Source of the DNA: Ceratobasidium sp. AG-K
Lineage: Eukaryota > Basidiomycota > Agaricomycetes > Cantharellales > Ceratobasidiaceae
Assembly: GCA_037039685.1 (NCBI GenBank)
Contig: JAWNGF010000011.1
Coordinates: 744,001 to 808,000 of the forward strand
Direction: 5' to 3'
Length of the DNA stretch: 64,000 nucleotides
Shown here: positions 47,211-60,094 of the stretch, one piece after another
Numbering within the stretch: position 1 is the stretch's first letter
How the letters are laid out: each line of letters opens with the position of its first letter
The notes under the pieces: generated by a model
Told to the model about the DNA's origin: nothing
The model's input: only the letters and a program-made list of their open reading frames with translations
Database searches by the model: none
Made by a program: the position numbers and the translations under genes

Positions 47211-48715
47211 ATTTCCACCATTACGTGCCCCAGTGACTTGGGTGGGTCTCCGTACTAATTTTTTGGATCTAAATTGACAATATACTCTTCTAGGTCAAAT
47301 TCATTTACGCAGGACAATCTGTATGCTTGCTTGGCTGCTCCACACAAACGAGCCGATCGACCTGATGTGGCCTGTGATTGTGACCTTATACACCCTGTAC
47401 ATTGAAGATAAACCCTACGAGGAATCGATACTTTGATACCTAAAGCCTCACGTATAACAAACCGAAGTTCATGCGAGGCGCTGCTTTTCCGGTGTCGGAC
47501 TAGTAGTGGGCGAAATAATTAATACCGCGGCCCACGTAATGAACATTTACCAAGTCTATCTGGGAGTTCGGTTTATGGCAACTAGATTCCTGCGGCTAGT
47601 GCTTAGCTGTGCTATGGTAACTCTGAGTTATGCAATAGAAACCAAAGGTGATGTAATTAGACCATCAGAGCAGGTTCAGCCGTCCGGACTCCTCTTCCAT
47701 CACACTATGGCAAGCACACGGTGTAACCCCTGCGGTAATTCTAGGTAAATAATTCAACGGATCGACTAATATACAGGCAGAATTCTATCGCATCTGGCGA
47801 GATGCGGCCAATTTATTTAACATGTGATTCTTTCACTGGATCCACGTTGTATGCGGCTGAATCTAACTTCTCTGATCGGCAGTACCAATTGATACGAGTC
47901 GCCCTCGATTTGAAACATCGACGATATCGATTACAGTGACACAAGATACCCAACAACACATAAACATAGCGTACTCGACACCCGCTTAATATCGCACGGG
48001 AGTCACGCCAATTGTCTCAGCGCAGGTGGAGCATACCACTGTGGAGGCTAAGCGCGCTGAATCCTAACCGCATCAGCACTAAGAACTCATGGCTTACATC
48101 ACTAGACGTGTCCGCTTTCAGTGACCGATGCGCTGAAGACTATCTTCGGGACCGACTGAGGGGCCAAATTAGCCCCACAAACTAATCAAATTTCCCCTTC
48201 ATGGTACTGACGACCGCAAACCATGCGCAAAGTGACTGAAAAATGATGTAATCCATCACTGAAAGCGGGCATTTTCGGTTCAGTGCATTTGCTGATGTTA
48301 TTCAGTAACCTGAGACCCCCAGTGTACATTGACCCTATTACGCATCCGTCGGGTTTCAAGTGCCCTGCAACTGAAAGAGTCGCTCACTTTTGAATAAATA
48401 AAGTTGAAAAGGTATCAAACCAAGGGTTTATACAAGAAGGATACAAAAATCCAACGGAATACAAGCGCCTCCAGGATGACCGACAGGATTTGTCCATGTC
48501 CTGGGCCTCGGATAGAATACTATTAGATGATGCGGAAAAGGCGAGTCTACGAGAGCTTGAGTACAGATATCTGCTTTGACCTTCTGTCCTTGTGCAGGGC
48601 GGTTTGTTCAGTGCTCGCTGATCAAAGCGTCTGCTCTGAATTCGATTGATCAAAGGTGACGAATGCAAGCCTAAGTCAATATTTGTATCAGTCCAACAAT
48701 AGGTTGAAAATTTAC
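47211..48715. other. 1.5-kb gene-poor stretch
   Basis: 3' flank of the carrier, then no gene. The minus frame 48384-48719 (111 codons) lies downstream of the stop of the 59-aa gene and shows no family resemblance. Confidence 0.4.
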
Positions 48716-49013
48716 TCACGGCAACTCAACCGTAGACACTTGGCTTGTAGTACCAGCGTCGTTCAAGCTGATCCGGGCCATTTTTGTCCCCTAGGAGAGA
48801 GTAAAATGAGTGGGAGGTGTTCCAAGTTGCGCCACAGGCAAGTGCTCACGTTTGGAGCCACATCAATTGCCTTCACCTGTCCACGAGATGTGCGCCCTTG
48901 AGCATCATAATAGTAAACGCGAGCTCCAACCTGTGGAGCACGTAACCTCGTGAGTCGAGATATCTACTGAAACCAACAATATGCCTCACTGGAAATTGGC
49001 CCTGGGCGGCCAT
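48716..49013 (-). CDS. Small three-exon hypothetical protein (59 aa)
   Basis: Too short to appear as one open frame, but three exons join perfectly in phase 0: 49013-48990 (MAAQGQFP), 48930-48850 (VGARVYYYDAQGRTSRGQVK continuing AIDVAPN) and 48790-48716 (GTKMARISLNDAGTTSQVST, then VELP and stop). Both introns are exactly 59 bp with gtgagg...cacag and gtgagc...cctag boundaries. The pattern VGxRVYYYDAxGRxxRGxV with alternating strands suggests a small SH3-like or Tudor-like beta-barrel; this fold is my inference. No name or function can be given. It is an island in a gene-poor region, so it may be lineage-specific. Confidence 0.6.
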
Positions 49014-52000
49014 GCCGCAGAGAAGAAGAAAAAAGGCTATGTAGAAAGTCTAAAAAAAGAAAATTCGTGCTCGACCGTAGTGGTCAACACGATTCGCTGG
49101 CGGAGGGGTAGGGCCGAGAAAACACATCTAGAATTACTGCGACCTTATAAACCCCGTCATTGTCCATTTGAGGATGCAACGGACGTGTTCATGACCGATT
49201 CAAGTGGGCAATCACCCATTTTGCTGGATCCCAGGCTCTCGCATGTCCGGGGAACAGTATCGACTCATGTGCCGATCGACAACTAAAGTTACGCGCCTCC
49301 CCAAGGAACGGGCAAGAGAGGGATTTGGTCGCAGTCATAATCGGGTAAGGGATCACAGGTCGCCCTTGATTAGGTAAAAGCGGTTCGTTTGATACTGGAC
49401 ACCACCGCAAGGCATCAGTGGTCCATGCCTGACCTCGTTGAGTTTCAAGAAGCTGTGAGTGTCTTGAGAAATCCGGTTTGGTCGGGATTTTTGATTTGGG
49501 GGATCTCTGCTGGAGAGCCAAGGGGTCGGAATTACCTGACCATTAACGGGAGGCACGTTCATAGCAGCATCATCTAAGGTCTAGATGGCCGAGAACGTTG
49601 TACTACAGTGTCCTAGACAGGCGATGACCAAAGCGAGATACGCATTAAGGAATAGGACCGGCGGACACTGGAGCTCTCAGCGGTGGATGGAGCCGGAATG
49701 TACGCTGTTATTTGACTTGTGGGGTAAACGAAGCTCAAGAAACAATTATTCGGAATGCGCAATATTGATGCGCCCCGTCACTTACCATGTATATGTAGTT
49801 TAGCTGTATCAGACAGGGTTCATACCGTGTTCCTGCAGGGAGTCGATGTCTGCTTTCAATGGCGTGGTGATATCATAGCGACGTTAAAAACACATATATG
49901 AAATAGGTGTAACTATATTCTGAGACAGACCACAAACGCTTGGTGTTTGTCCGGCTTGCGATGGTCTGAGACCGAAACACGCACGCGCCAATTGGCTGAT
50001 CTCTGCACATATATGGACGTTTGATGTTCGCATTTCAATATGGTGGCGCGTTGGCCGACTTGGTTCCGACTTGGTAGAAGCATGTTAAGGCTGAGCCATG
50101 CCCAGCCCGCAAAGAGATGCATCATGAGGGGTGTTCCTAGCGGCTACCAACCCCAGTTCTGAGGGCTAACTCACTAATGACAGCACCTGGAATTTTGGAA
50201 CCAAAATCAGGCGCTGAGTTGGTTTACTATCACGGTCCGTCGTTCTCTATCATTGCAAGCGAGACACAGATCAACGATACCATTCGAGGAAAAATACCAA
50301 TCTCGCATGACGCCCTATGACGATCGAGACGCGTTCCGCTCGTCACAAAGCTGTCCCCTCGCATGATGTGTCCCGCAACCCCCAATTCCAAACTTTCCTC
50401 GGGGCTGGGAACCAGAAAATAAGTACATTCCGTTATATGTTCCCGCACCCGCCGACGCGTCTAGGAACAGGCACCAGTAGGAATGGTCTCCAGCCGGCCA
50501 TGTGGCGGTTTTGGCAAGGTTCTCGTCAATCGCGTATTTGGCAAATCAAGCACAATTTGCGGGTGCACGCGGGACTACCAGAGTACGATTCACTCTGAGA
50601 GATGTGAAGTGCAAGCGAGGCCAGGAATGGAGGAAAGCCAATCGTGATCGGGAAAGATTGAAACTCCGCTTGCCGGTACCATGCCTCTGCGGAGGACTCG
50701 GTTCTGGGGGAGCGCAAATATCATCATCTCGAGCTCGAGTCTCCGGAGAGTGGCAATAGCGGTGTAAAAGTCTCCATCCTTACCATGCTCTACTTTGAGG
50801 TAGCATTTACTCACGTATTTAATGCGGTTTGTGGGTGGCGGTCGGCATACCGCGAATTTCAATAGGTATCTCTATCTGGCATCCACATTTGGAGAAGTAA
50901 CGTGGCAAGATCAGCCATGTTTTAGTGGGTCATGATCAATTTGCCAAGGCAGTCTGCCCCCAAAATGAGGCTTTCACAGATCTGGTCCTCGAAGAGTCTG
51001 GGTCCTCCTAGACTCTGGTCCATTGGATGCCCCGTGAGAAGCGTGTACACCATCATATCATGCGATATCCAACAGGTTTGTTCCAACTTGATCAATGCCG
51101 TCGGCCCGCTCGTTCAATACCGCGCCTGATACACCATCCTAATATGGCAATGGATTGCCGTTGATGGTACGGACTCAAGGTTCCATCCCCACTCTTGATT
51201 ACCTCAGGCACCATGTTGTACCCTGTAGTGCCACAGAAAGCACGCCATTAAGCGGCTGACTGATAGATGGTAGCTCATAGGCAAGAACCAGGTCGGTGCT
51301 TGAACCCAGTTCCGGCGAACCCAAGCCGTAGGCTAGGTTATGCTTTGTTGCCGGACTGTATCAGACTCCGCGCTCCAAGCGATCGCGAGTGACGATCTCT
51401 TTGTATTCGACGCACATACGTATATGCGCGTGGGCCTGGTCGGAACTCTTCTCTTTTGCTGTCATGTATAGTGGGAAAATTTCGGGGTTGAAAATACGGG
51501 AATAGCTGCGTGAAGATCCTAGAAATGATTTTTTCCGTACCTTCGAACAGGTCGGAGAGGATGTTGGGATGGCATTGTGAGCTCCGGAGTGCATGTTTCG
51601 GCACCGACTCGGTGGTTGAAGTGGCGTGTCCAATGTTTGCAGATCCGTGCACTTGCCGTATGTGTACTCCCCCACACCGCGATAATCTAATCAGTTATCA
51701 AACCATTTTGCATCCCTTCGTCCCCGTGAGTCGAATAACGCTTGCAGCGACCGAGGCACGCGGCTGAACCGAGATGATGCCTTACCGCAGCTTCATATTC
51801 AGCTTTCAAGATGATATTGCAGTTACGATGTCCGCGCCGAGGTGCGATCTTGGTCGTCGCAAAACGGGGTCAATCAAACGCGAGCGATTGATCATGCGAG
51901 TTAGGTGGTCAGTTTGGACTAGCCATGAGTAGATGAAAGGGCGAGGGGTAATCTGATTGCGAGAGTGATTTAGTTTAGGGATCGACGAGGCTAAAGCTCG

Positions 52001-52931
52001 TGCCGGCTCGGACCCCACAGTGTTTCTTGGTTATGCGGCAACAGCGCAACCGAAGGTTGAAATTAGTGTTTTTAGTGTTTTTAGACTCTCAATAGTTTCT
52101 CGATAGCCTCTTAGAAGCATCCTGACGTAGCTTGGAATTGGGAGAGACCTGCGTGCAGCAGACATGCATGGGTCACGTGTGGTGCGAGCTTCATTAGAAC
52201 CGTTACCGGTTTTGGCGTGGACTTATCTCTAGCCGACCTGATAATTATGAACGGCCAATCACGATGGGAGATTATCATGTGGAGATCACCGGGGTCTATG
52301 AGAGACTAGCCCCCTCGAAATCGACGACGACCGAGGCCAGGCGGACTTTTGTATACATGCGAAGACCTCTCGACTTGAGCGAGTTGAGGCATACGTATGC
52401 TATCGACACGTAGCCATTTCCACGGAAGACAACTCGGATTATCTCTCTAGATGAATACCACGCCGTCCCGGGCCGGAACTGAGCCATGCCGTAGCGTTGT
52501 CTCCCCGAAATCCCGCGACAAGAATTTGATATTTCGGACGCGGTCGGCTGAGTATTGGACGGGCAACGATAGGTCGGTGTTGCCGGTCATAGACTTGAGC
52601 TCATTTAATTCACATTATTGAACTTGTTTTGTGTTCTTCCAGCTGCTACAGCCTTATCGCCCGAGCCAATAGTCTCATGGAGAGAAATACAGCGCTCGGG
52701 GTTTGTTTATGAGATCAGGCCAATTGGATTCGCTGATCGTCATGTCCGAGCAAAGCCGATTCCTGAAGATCACAGAAATTCGAAGGGCTCCCATTGGTCC
52801 CTTCTTAACCCCACACCACTCAAAATCTCGGTCGACTCCAACGACAACCACCTCCCTCGTCTCCCCCTTGTGGTCGCTGGAAGGAGTTCTGTTATCTTCT
52901 CTTTCACCTGTCTCCGTTACAGTAATCCACC
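49014..52931. other. 3.9-kb gene-poor stretch upstream of glutamate synthase
   Basis: No supported gene. Minus strand 51048-50921 is open and protein-like (MVYTLLTGHPMDQSLGGPRL), flanked upstream (51360-51200) by another protein-like frame, possibly an eroded gene. The last few hundred bases before 52932 are C/T-rich and form the likely glutamate synthase promoter. Confidence 0.4.
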
Positions 52932-55900
52932 ATGATTGCCCCCAGCGGTGCAGATACCGCAAGTCTTCCCTACGGCGCCCCTCTCCCGCTCGTTTCAGAC
53001 GAAGCTGAGCCCAACGGTTTTGACCAAGTCGCACGCGATCCCGAGTCGTGGGCAGGCTCGCTCCCAGCAGAGGCCGGTCTCTATTCGAATGAGAACGAGC
53101 GTGATGCTTGCGGTGTAGGGTTTATATGCCATATCAAAGGCCAACCAAATCACAAGATTGTGTCCGATGCACGGGGGCTGCTCTGCGCCATGACCCATCG
53201 AGGCGCCACCGGCGCCGACAGTCGAGACGGCGACGGAGCAGGAGTAATGACCGGCATTCCTCACCAGTTTATGGTTAGAGAGGCCGAACGCGAGATTGGT
53301 TGCGAGCTTCCTGAGCCAGGCAAGTATGCGGTCGGAAACGTATTCTTCAATCCCAAGGACGAGTCCGAGCGTGAAAGCCACAAGTCAATTTTTGCGAAGC
53401 TTGCTCAAGATCTGGGTCTCCGAGTCCTCGGATGGCGTGAAGTTCCGACTGACGGTAGCATCCTGGGGCCTGCATCGAGCAGCAAGGAGCCTGCTATTCT
53501 CCAGCCATTTGTTGTGCTTCGTGAGAACTACGGCGACGGTAAGACCAGCAAGAACGGCCCGTATGATAGCCGACAGTTTGAGCGACAACTTTATGTCTTG
53601 CGCAAACATGCGACCCACACTATGTTAGTCACCGGTGACTCGCATTCAGGGTAATTACTGATCGACCCTTGATCAATGTAGCACTCTTGCCCGCTGGTTC
53701 TACATCTGCTCCCTCTCCACCAGCAACATCGTATACAAGGGCCAGCTTTCTCCCCCTCAGGTCTACAATTATTACCACGACCTGAACCATGTTTTGTACA
53801 AGTCCCACTTTGCCCTTGTCCACTCTCGATTCTCGACCAACACGTTCCCTAGCTGGGACCGTGCCCAGCCCATGCGATGGGCCGCCCACAATGGTGAGTT
53901 TCAGACCTTTTCTTTCAAACTTGGTCTCATTTTGCTTCAGGTGAAATCAATACCGTCCGAGGCAACAAAAACTGGATGCGTGCTCGCGAAGGTGTCCTCA
54001 GTTCTACTCACTTTGGCGACGAACTCAACCTCTTATACCCTATCATCGAAAACGGAGGCTCCGACTCGGCAGCGTTCGACAATGTACTCGAACTCTTGGT
54101 CGTCAATGGTGTCGTTTCTCTCCCCGAGGCCGTTATGATGATGATCCCCGAGGCGTGGCAAGACAACGAGCTGATGGAGCCCGAAAAGCGCGCGTTTTAT
54201 AACTGGTCTGCTTGCGTCCAAGAGCCTTGGGACGGGCCCGCCCTCTTTACCTTTAGCGATGGCCGATACTGTGGTGCCAACCTCGACCGAAACGGACTTC
54301 GCCCTTGTCGTTATGTTATCACCAACGAAGACATCATGGTCTGTGCGTCCGAAGTCGGCGTTATCTATATCGCTCCCGAAACGGTTGTTTCCAAAGGCCG
54401 ACTCAAGCCCGGTCGCATGCTGCTTGTCGACACCGTAGAAGGTCGAGTCGTCGACGACAAGGAACTCAAGCGAACGACAGCGCGCAAGCAAAACTTTGCC
54501 TCTTGGGTCGAGAGCAACATGCTCCAGCTTCCGACGATCGTCAAGCGTGTACAGCGTACCCTGTCTATTGACCCATCCATCGACGATACTGTCCTTGCGA
54601 GCGATCCCAAGCTCCTTGCTTTCGGTTACACCGTCGAACAACTCAACTTGCTTATGCTTCCTATGGTTTCCGAGGGCAAGGAAGCGCTCGGCTCTATGGG
54701 CAACGACGCTCCTCTCGCGTGCATGGCTACCCAAGCTCGCCCCATCTACGATTATTTCCGCCAGCTGTTCGCACAAGTCACGAACCCCCCGATCGATCCC
54801 ATCCGTGAGAACATCGTCATGTCACTCGAATCTTATGTGGGGCCTGAAGGCAATCTTCTCGAAATGAAACCCGAGCAATGTCATCGTATCTTTCTCAAGT
54901 CTCCTGTCCTTGGGATCGAGGAAATGAACGCATTGAAGAACCTTAGCGCTGCGTACCCCAAGTGGTCGTCTCGCACGATCGATGTTACGTTCCCCAAGTC
55001 TGAAGGTCTCCCTGGATATCGTACCGCTCTCGATCGAGTCTGCAACGAGGCGACCAAGGCGATCGAAGATGGTCAAAAGGTGGTTATCTTATCAGACCGT
55101 GCCGTCGGACCCGATCGGGTCCCCCTGAGCGCGCTTATTGCCTGTGGAGCTGTACATCACCATCTCGTTCTCCAAAAGAAGCGAGCCAAGGTTGCGCTTA
55201 TGGTCGAAACCGGCGAAGCACGCGAAGTCCACCACCTCTGTGTCTTGGTTGGCTATGGTGCCGATGCCGTTTGCCCGTACCTCGTGATGGAGGTTATTCA
55301 TAAAGTTAGCCGGGAGCGTATGTGAGTAAAACCAGATTATGCGTCTTTTACACGAGGCTAATGGTTTTACGTAGTGTCAAGGGCGAGCAGAGCTTGGAAC
55401 AGCTCCTGAAGAACTACCGCAAGGCGACTGACAATGGTATCCTCAAGGTCATGAGCAAAATGGGTATTTCGACACTCCAATCGTACAAGGGTGCCCAGAT
55501 CTTCGAGGCACTAGGGCTCCATAACGAAGTCGTTTCTCGATGCTTTACCGGTACAGCCAGCCGAGTCCAGGGCGCAACGTTTGATTTGCTCGCTATGGAT
55601 GCGTTTGAACTCCACGAGCGCGGATATCCTTCACGCGAAACCATTCTTCCACCCGGAATGCCCGAGTCTGGGGAATACCATTGGCGTGATGGTGGTGAGG
55701 CGCACATCAACGATCCGGCCGGTATCGCGAACCTCCAAGACGCGGTCCGCGAGAGGAACCAGTCAGCCTATGACGCGTACAGTCGTAATGCGCGCGAGCA
55801 GATCAAACAGGTGACACTCCGCGGGCTGCTCGATTTCAAGTATGAGGCCGCGACCCCGATCCCTATCGAGCAGGTCGAGCCTTGGAACGAGATTGTCCGC

Positions 55901-58900
55901 CGGTTCGTGACGGGTGCAATGTCGTATGGTTCAATTTCCATGGAGGCCCACTCGACGCTTGCTGTTGCAATGAACCGACTCGGCGGAAAGTCTAATACCG
56001 GCGAGGGTGGGGAAGATGCCGAACGATCGCAGGTTCTACCGAACGGTGACACTATGCGCTCGGCCATCAAGCAAGTTGCCAGTGGCCGGTTCGGTGTGAC
56101 GAGCAACTACCTTGCCGATGCGGACGAGCTTCAGATCAAGATGGCGCAGGGTGCCAAGCCTGGCGAGGGTGGTGAACTTCCCGGTCACAAGGTTTCGGGT
56201 TCCATTGCTCGTACGCGTCACTCGACGGCTGGTGTCGGTCTCATTTCGCCCCCTCCACACCACGACATTTACAGTATCGAAGACCTCAAGCAACTCATCT
56301 ACGACTTGAAGTGCTCGAACCCTCGCTCCCGTGTATCGGTCAAGCTTGTTTCGGAAGTCGGTGTCGGAATTGTCGCGAGCGGTGTGGCCAAGGCAAAAGC
56401 CGATCATATTCTTATTTCCGGCCACGACGGTGGAACAGGTGCCTCGCGTTGGACTGGCATCAAGTACGCCGGCCTGCCGTGGGAGCTGGGTCTGGCCGAG
56501 ACGCACCAAACACTCGTGCTCAATGATCTCCGTGGTCGTGTCACCGTGCAGACTGATGGCCAGATTCGTACCGGTCGGGATATCGCGATTGCCTGCTTGC
56601 TCGGTGCCGAAGAATGGGGTTTTGCTACGACACCATTGATCGCGATGGGGTGCATTATGATGCGGAAATGCCATCGTGAGTTCCCTTGATTAGATTACTA
56701 GATTCGGATATTGATTAGATCCGTTTAGTGAATACATGCCCGGTCGGTATTGCGACTCAAGACCCGTTCCTTCGCGCCAAATTTTCCGGTCAGCCCGAGC
56801 AAGTCATCAACTTTTTCTACTATCTCGCCGAGGAGCTCCGTGGGATCATGGCCAAACTCGGTTTCCGTACGATCAACGAGATGGTCGGTCGCGCCGATAT
56901 GCTCAAGGTTGATGAGGCGCTCCGCACTCCCAAGACAGCCAAGCTCGATCTCTCCCCTGTTCTCAAGCCCGCATGGCAGATGCGTCCTGGCGCGGCGACC
57001 TACCGTATCCGTCAACAAGACCACAAGCTGTACATTCGTCTCGACAACAAGTTCATCGACGAGGCCGAGCCCGCGCTCACTCAAGGCTTGCCAGTGCACA
57101 TCGAGTGCGATGTCGTCAACACTGATCGCGCGCTCGGCACCACGCTCTCTTACCGCGTCTCGAAGCTCTATGGAGAAGAAGGCTTGCCCAAGGACACCAT
57201 TCACATTGCCATGCGAGGTTCGGCGGGTCAGTCGTGCGGCGCGTTCCTCGCTCCAGGTATCACTATCGAGCTCGAAGGTGACGCCAATGATTACGTCGGC
57301 AAGGGTCTATCAGGTGGTCGTCTCATCGTCTATCCCCCGAAGCAATCGACATTCAAGGCGGAGGAGAACATCATCGTTGGCAACGTCTGTTTGTACGGTG
57401 CGACATCTGGAGAGGCGTTCATTCGTGGTATTGCCGCCGAGCGCTTCGCTGTGCGCAACTCAGGAGCGAATGCTGTCGTCGAGGGTACTGGTGATCACGG
57501 TTGCGAGTACATGACTGGTGGGCGGGTCGTCGTTCTCGGTACTACCGGGCGCAACTTTGCTGCTGGTATGAGCGGTGGAATCGCCTACGTTTTGGACATG
57601 GCGCATACATTCGCTTCCAAGGTCAACCAGGAGATGGTCGAGCTCGGCAAAGTCACCGACCCACGCGAGATTGCTGCCCTCCGAAGCCTCATCGAGGACC
57701 ATCGCCATTACACTGGTTCCGAAGTCGCCAACCGTGTGCTCATGGACTTCCACCATCTTCTACCCATGTTCGTTCGTGTCATGCCTCTCGATTACAAGCG
57801 AGTTCTGGAAGAAAAGGATGCCCGTGAGAAGGAGGAAAAGAAGAAGCAGAGCTTTATCGATCTTGTCCCCTCGCATACAGCCAGCCAGGTCGACTTGGCG
57901 TCCGAGACGCTCGAGGATGTGTTGCTCCCCAAGGAACCTCTTCCTGCCGCTATTTCCAATTCGCAACTTGCGCCTGCCCGTCGCAGCGAGCCAGGCGTTG
58001 TGGACGTCGAAGACTCGATGTTGGACGATAATACCACACGGGCCCGCATGGCAAAGCTTGACAAGACGCGTGGTTTCATGAAGTACAAGCGACTGAACGA
58101 GGCGTACCGCCCCCCGCGCAAGCGTGTCAAGGACTGGAAGGAAATCTCGAACCGATTGACCGAAAGCGAGCTCAAGTATCAGTCGGCACGCTGCATGGAC
58201 TGTGGTATTCCCTTCTGTCAATCCGATAGCGGATGTCCCGTTTCCAACATTATTCCCAAGTGGAACGATCTCGTCTTCAAGGGCCAATGGCGAGATGCGC
58301 TTAACCGCTTGCTCATGACGAATAATTTCCCCGAGTTCACTGGTCGTGTTTGCCCGGCTCCGTGCGAGGGAGCTTGTGTTCTCGGTATCAACGAGCAGCC
58401 TGTGGGGATCAAGAGTATCGAGTGTGCGATCATTGACAAGGTTCGTTGGTCTGGACTGCCAAGTTTGTTCCACGGTTAATATTGCTTCCTCCGTCAGGGT
58501 TTCGAGATGGGCTGGATGAAGCCAATGACGCCGTCATTCCGTACGGGCAAGAAGATAGCCATCGTCGGCTCTGGTCCTGCAGGCCTGGCCTGTGCCGATC
58601 AACTCAACAAGGCGGGGCACACCGTAACCGTTTATGATCGGAATGACCGGATGGGTGGATTGCTGATGTATGGAATTCCCAAGTAAGCCCTCCGTGCCTT
58701 TCCCTGAATGCATTTACTCACAGCCTGGAAGCATGAAGCTTGACAAGGCGATCGTCCAAAGGCGTCTTGACCTGATGGCCGACGAAGGAGTTGTAAGTGA
58801 CTGAACGGATACCTGGCAAGCTTATTGCTCTAACTATTTTTGATAGACTTTCGTCCCCAATGCGAACGTTGGCGTTGACATCGATGTCGATGACCTGAGG

Positions 58901-60094
58901 GCTGCTAATGACGCCGTCGTATTCTGTACTGGCGCAACATGGCCTCGTGATCTCAAGATCCCCAACCGAGACACAGACGGTATCCACTTTGCCATGGAAT
59001 TCCTGCAGGTAGGCCCCCTTCAATAACATAACAGAGATGTGTGTCTGACTTTATGGGTAGCTCAACACTCAATCACTACTCGACTCTGAGCTCGAGAACG
59101 GCAGTTACATCAATGCGCGCGGAAAGGATGTCATTGTGATCGGAGGCGGAGATACCGGTAACGACTGCATCGGTACCTCTATGCGCCATGGTGCCAAGTC
59201 CGTGACGAACTTCGAGCTTCTTCCCAAGCCTCCGGCATCTCGTGGTCGTGACAACCCATGGCCACAGTGGCCTCGGTGAGTGAAAGACTCAACTGCCGCC
59301 GCACTGTCGTTTACGTCTTTTGTTTCTTTTAGCATTTTCCGCACCGATTACGGACATACTGAGGTTGCTGCGCACTTTGGCAATGGTATGCAGGACTCGG
59401 CAACGATGTTTTGAATGATATCTGATTAATTCGCTCAGATCCCCGCGAGTATTGCATCTCGACCAAGGACTTTGTGGTCGACGAGGAAGGCAAACTCAAG
59501 GGCTTGAATACCGTTCGCGTCGAGTGGACCAAGGATAGCGGTGAACGCTGGAAGATGGAGGAAGTTCCCGGCTCGGAGAAATTCTTCCAGGCGCAACTCG
59601 TGTTCCTCGCGCTCGGTTTCCTAGGTCCCCAACAGGAGCCACTCAAGCAGATTGGTGTGAAACTCGATGGCCGAGGCAACGTTCAAACTCCGCCCAAGGT
59701 AAGAGTCGATTGATTGGTTGATAGACAGCAGCTGATCTTTCCCTGCGCCTTGCCCAGAAATATTCCACCAATATCGACGGCGTGTTCGCTGCGGGCGATT
59801 GCCGTAGGGGCCAGTCTCTGATTGTCTGGGGTATCAAGTATGTCTATCTCGGTATCGCGGTTAGGCCAGTATCCTAATCTTATTGAACTTTGCAGCGAGG
59901 GACGAGGAGCTGCTGCCGAAGTCGACGCCTGGTTGAGCAATGGTGCAACTCGCCTTCCTTCGGCCGGTGGGATTAAGCAACGTGTAGGTGCCATTTCACA
60001 TCATGCAAGGGGACGTCTAATTAATTATTGCTTCTAGCTCTTTATTCCCCCTGTTAGCATTGCTCCCACTAAGACCGTTGAGGTCGACGCTTGA
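52932..60094 (+). CDS. glt1: NADH-dependent glutamate synthase (GOGAT)
   Basis: Converts glutamine plus 2-oxoglutarate to two glutamates, the main nitrogen-assimilation partner of glutamine synthetase. ATG 52932 starts a short propeptide; [12 protein letters not shown] holds the Cys that becomes N-terminal nucleophile after cleavage. Class II amidotransferase motifs: [49 protein letters not shown]. The synthase domain has [12 protein letters not shown], the FMN region [19 protein letters not shown], and 3Fe-4S cysteines [20 protein letters not shown]. The glucan-like beta-helix domain has [10 protein letters not shown] and [12 protein letters not shown]. The C-terminal NADH part (from about 58080) has [20 protein letters not shown] and [11 protein letters not shown] (4Fe-4S ligands), [19 protein letters not shown] FAD site, [15 protein letters not shown] and [14 protein letters not shown]. 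About ten short introns keep the frame; length near 2,100 aa is normal for the fungal single-chain enzyme. Confidence 0.96.

Noticed and set aside
54033..54776. 247-codon minus-strand ORF, and similar antisense ORFs to 58.5 kb
   Set aside because: Shadows of the glutamate synthase coding strand caused by its codon bias.
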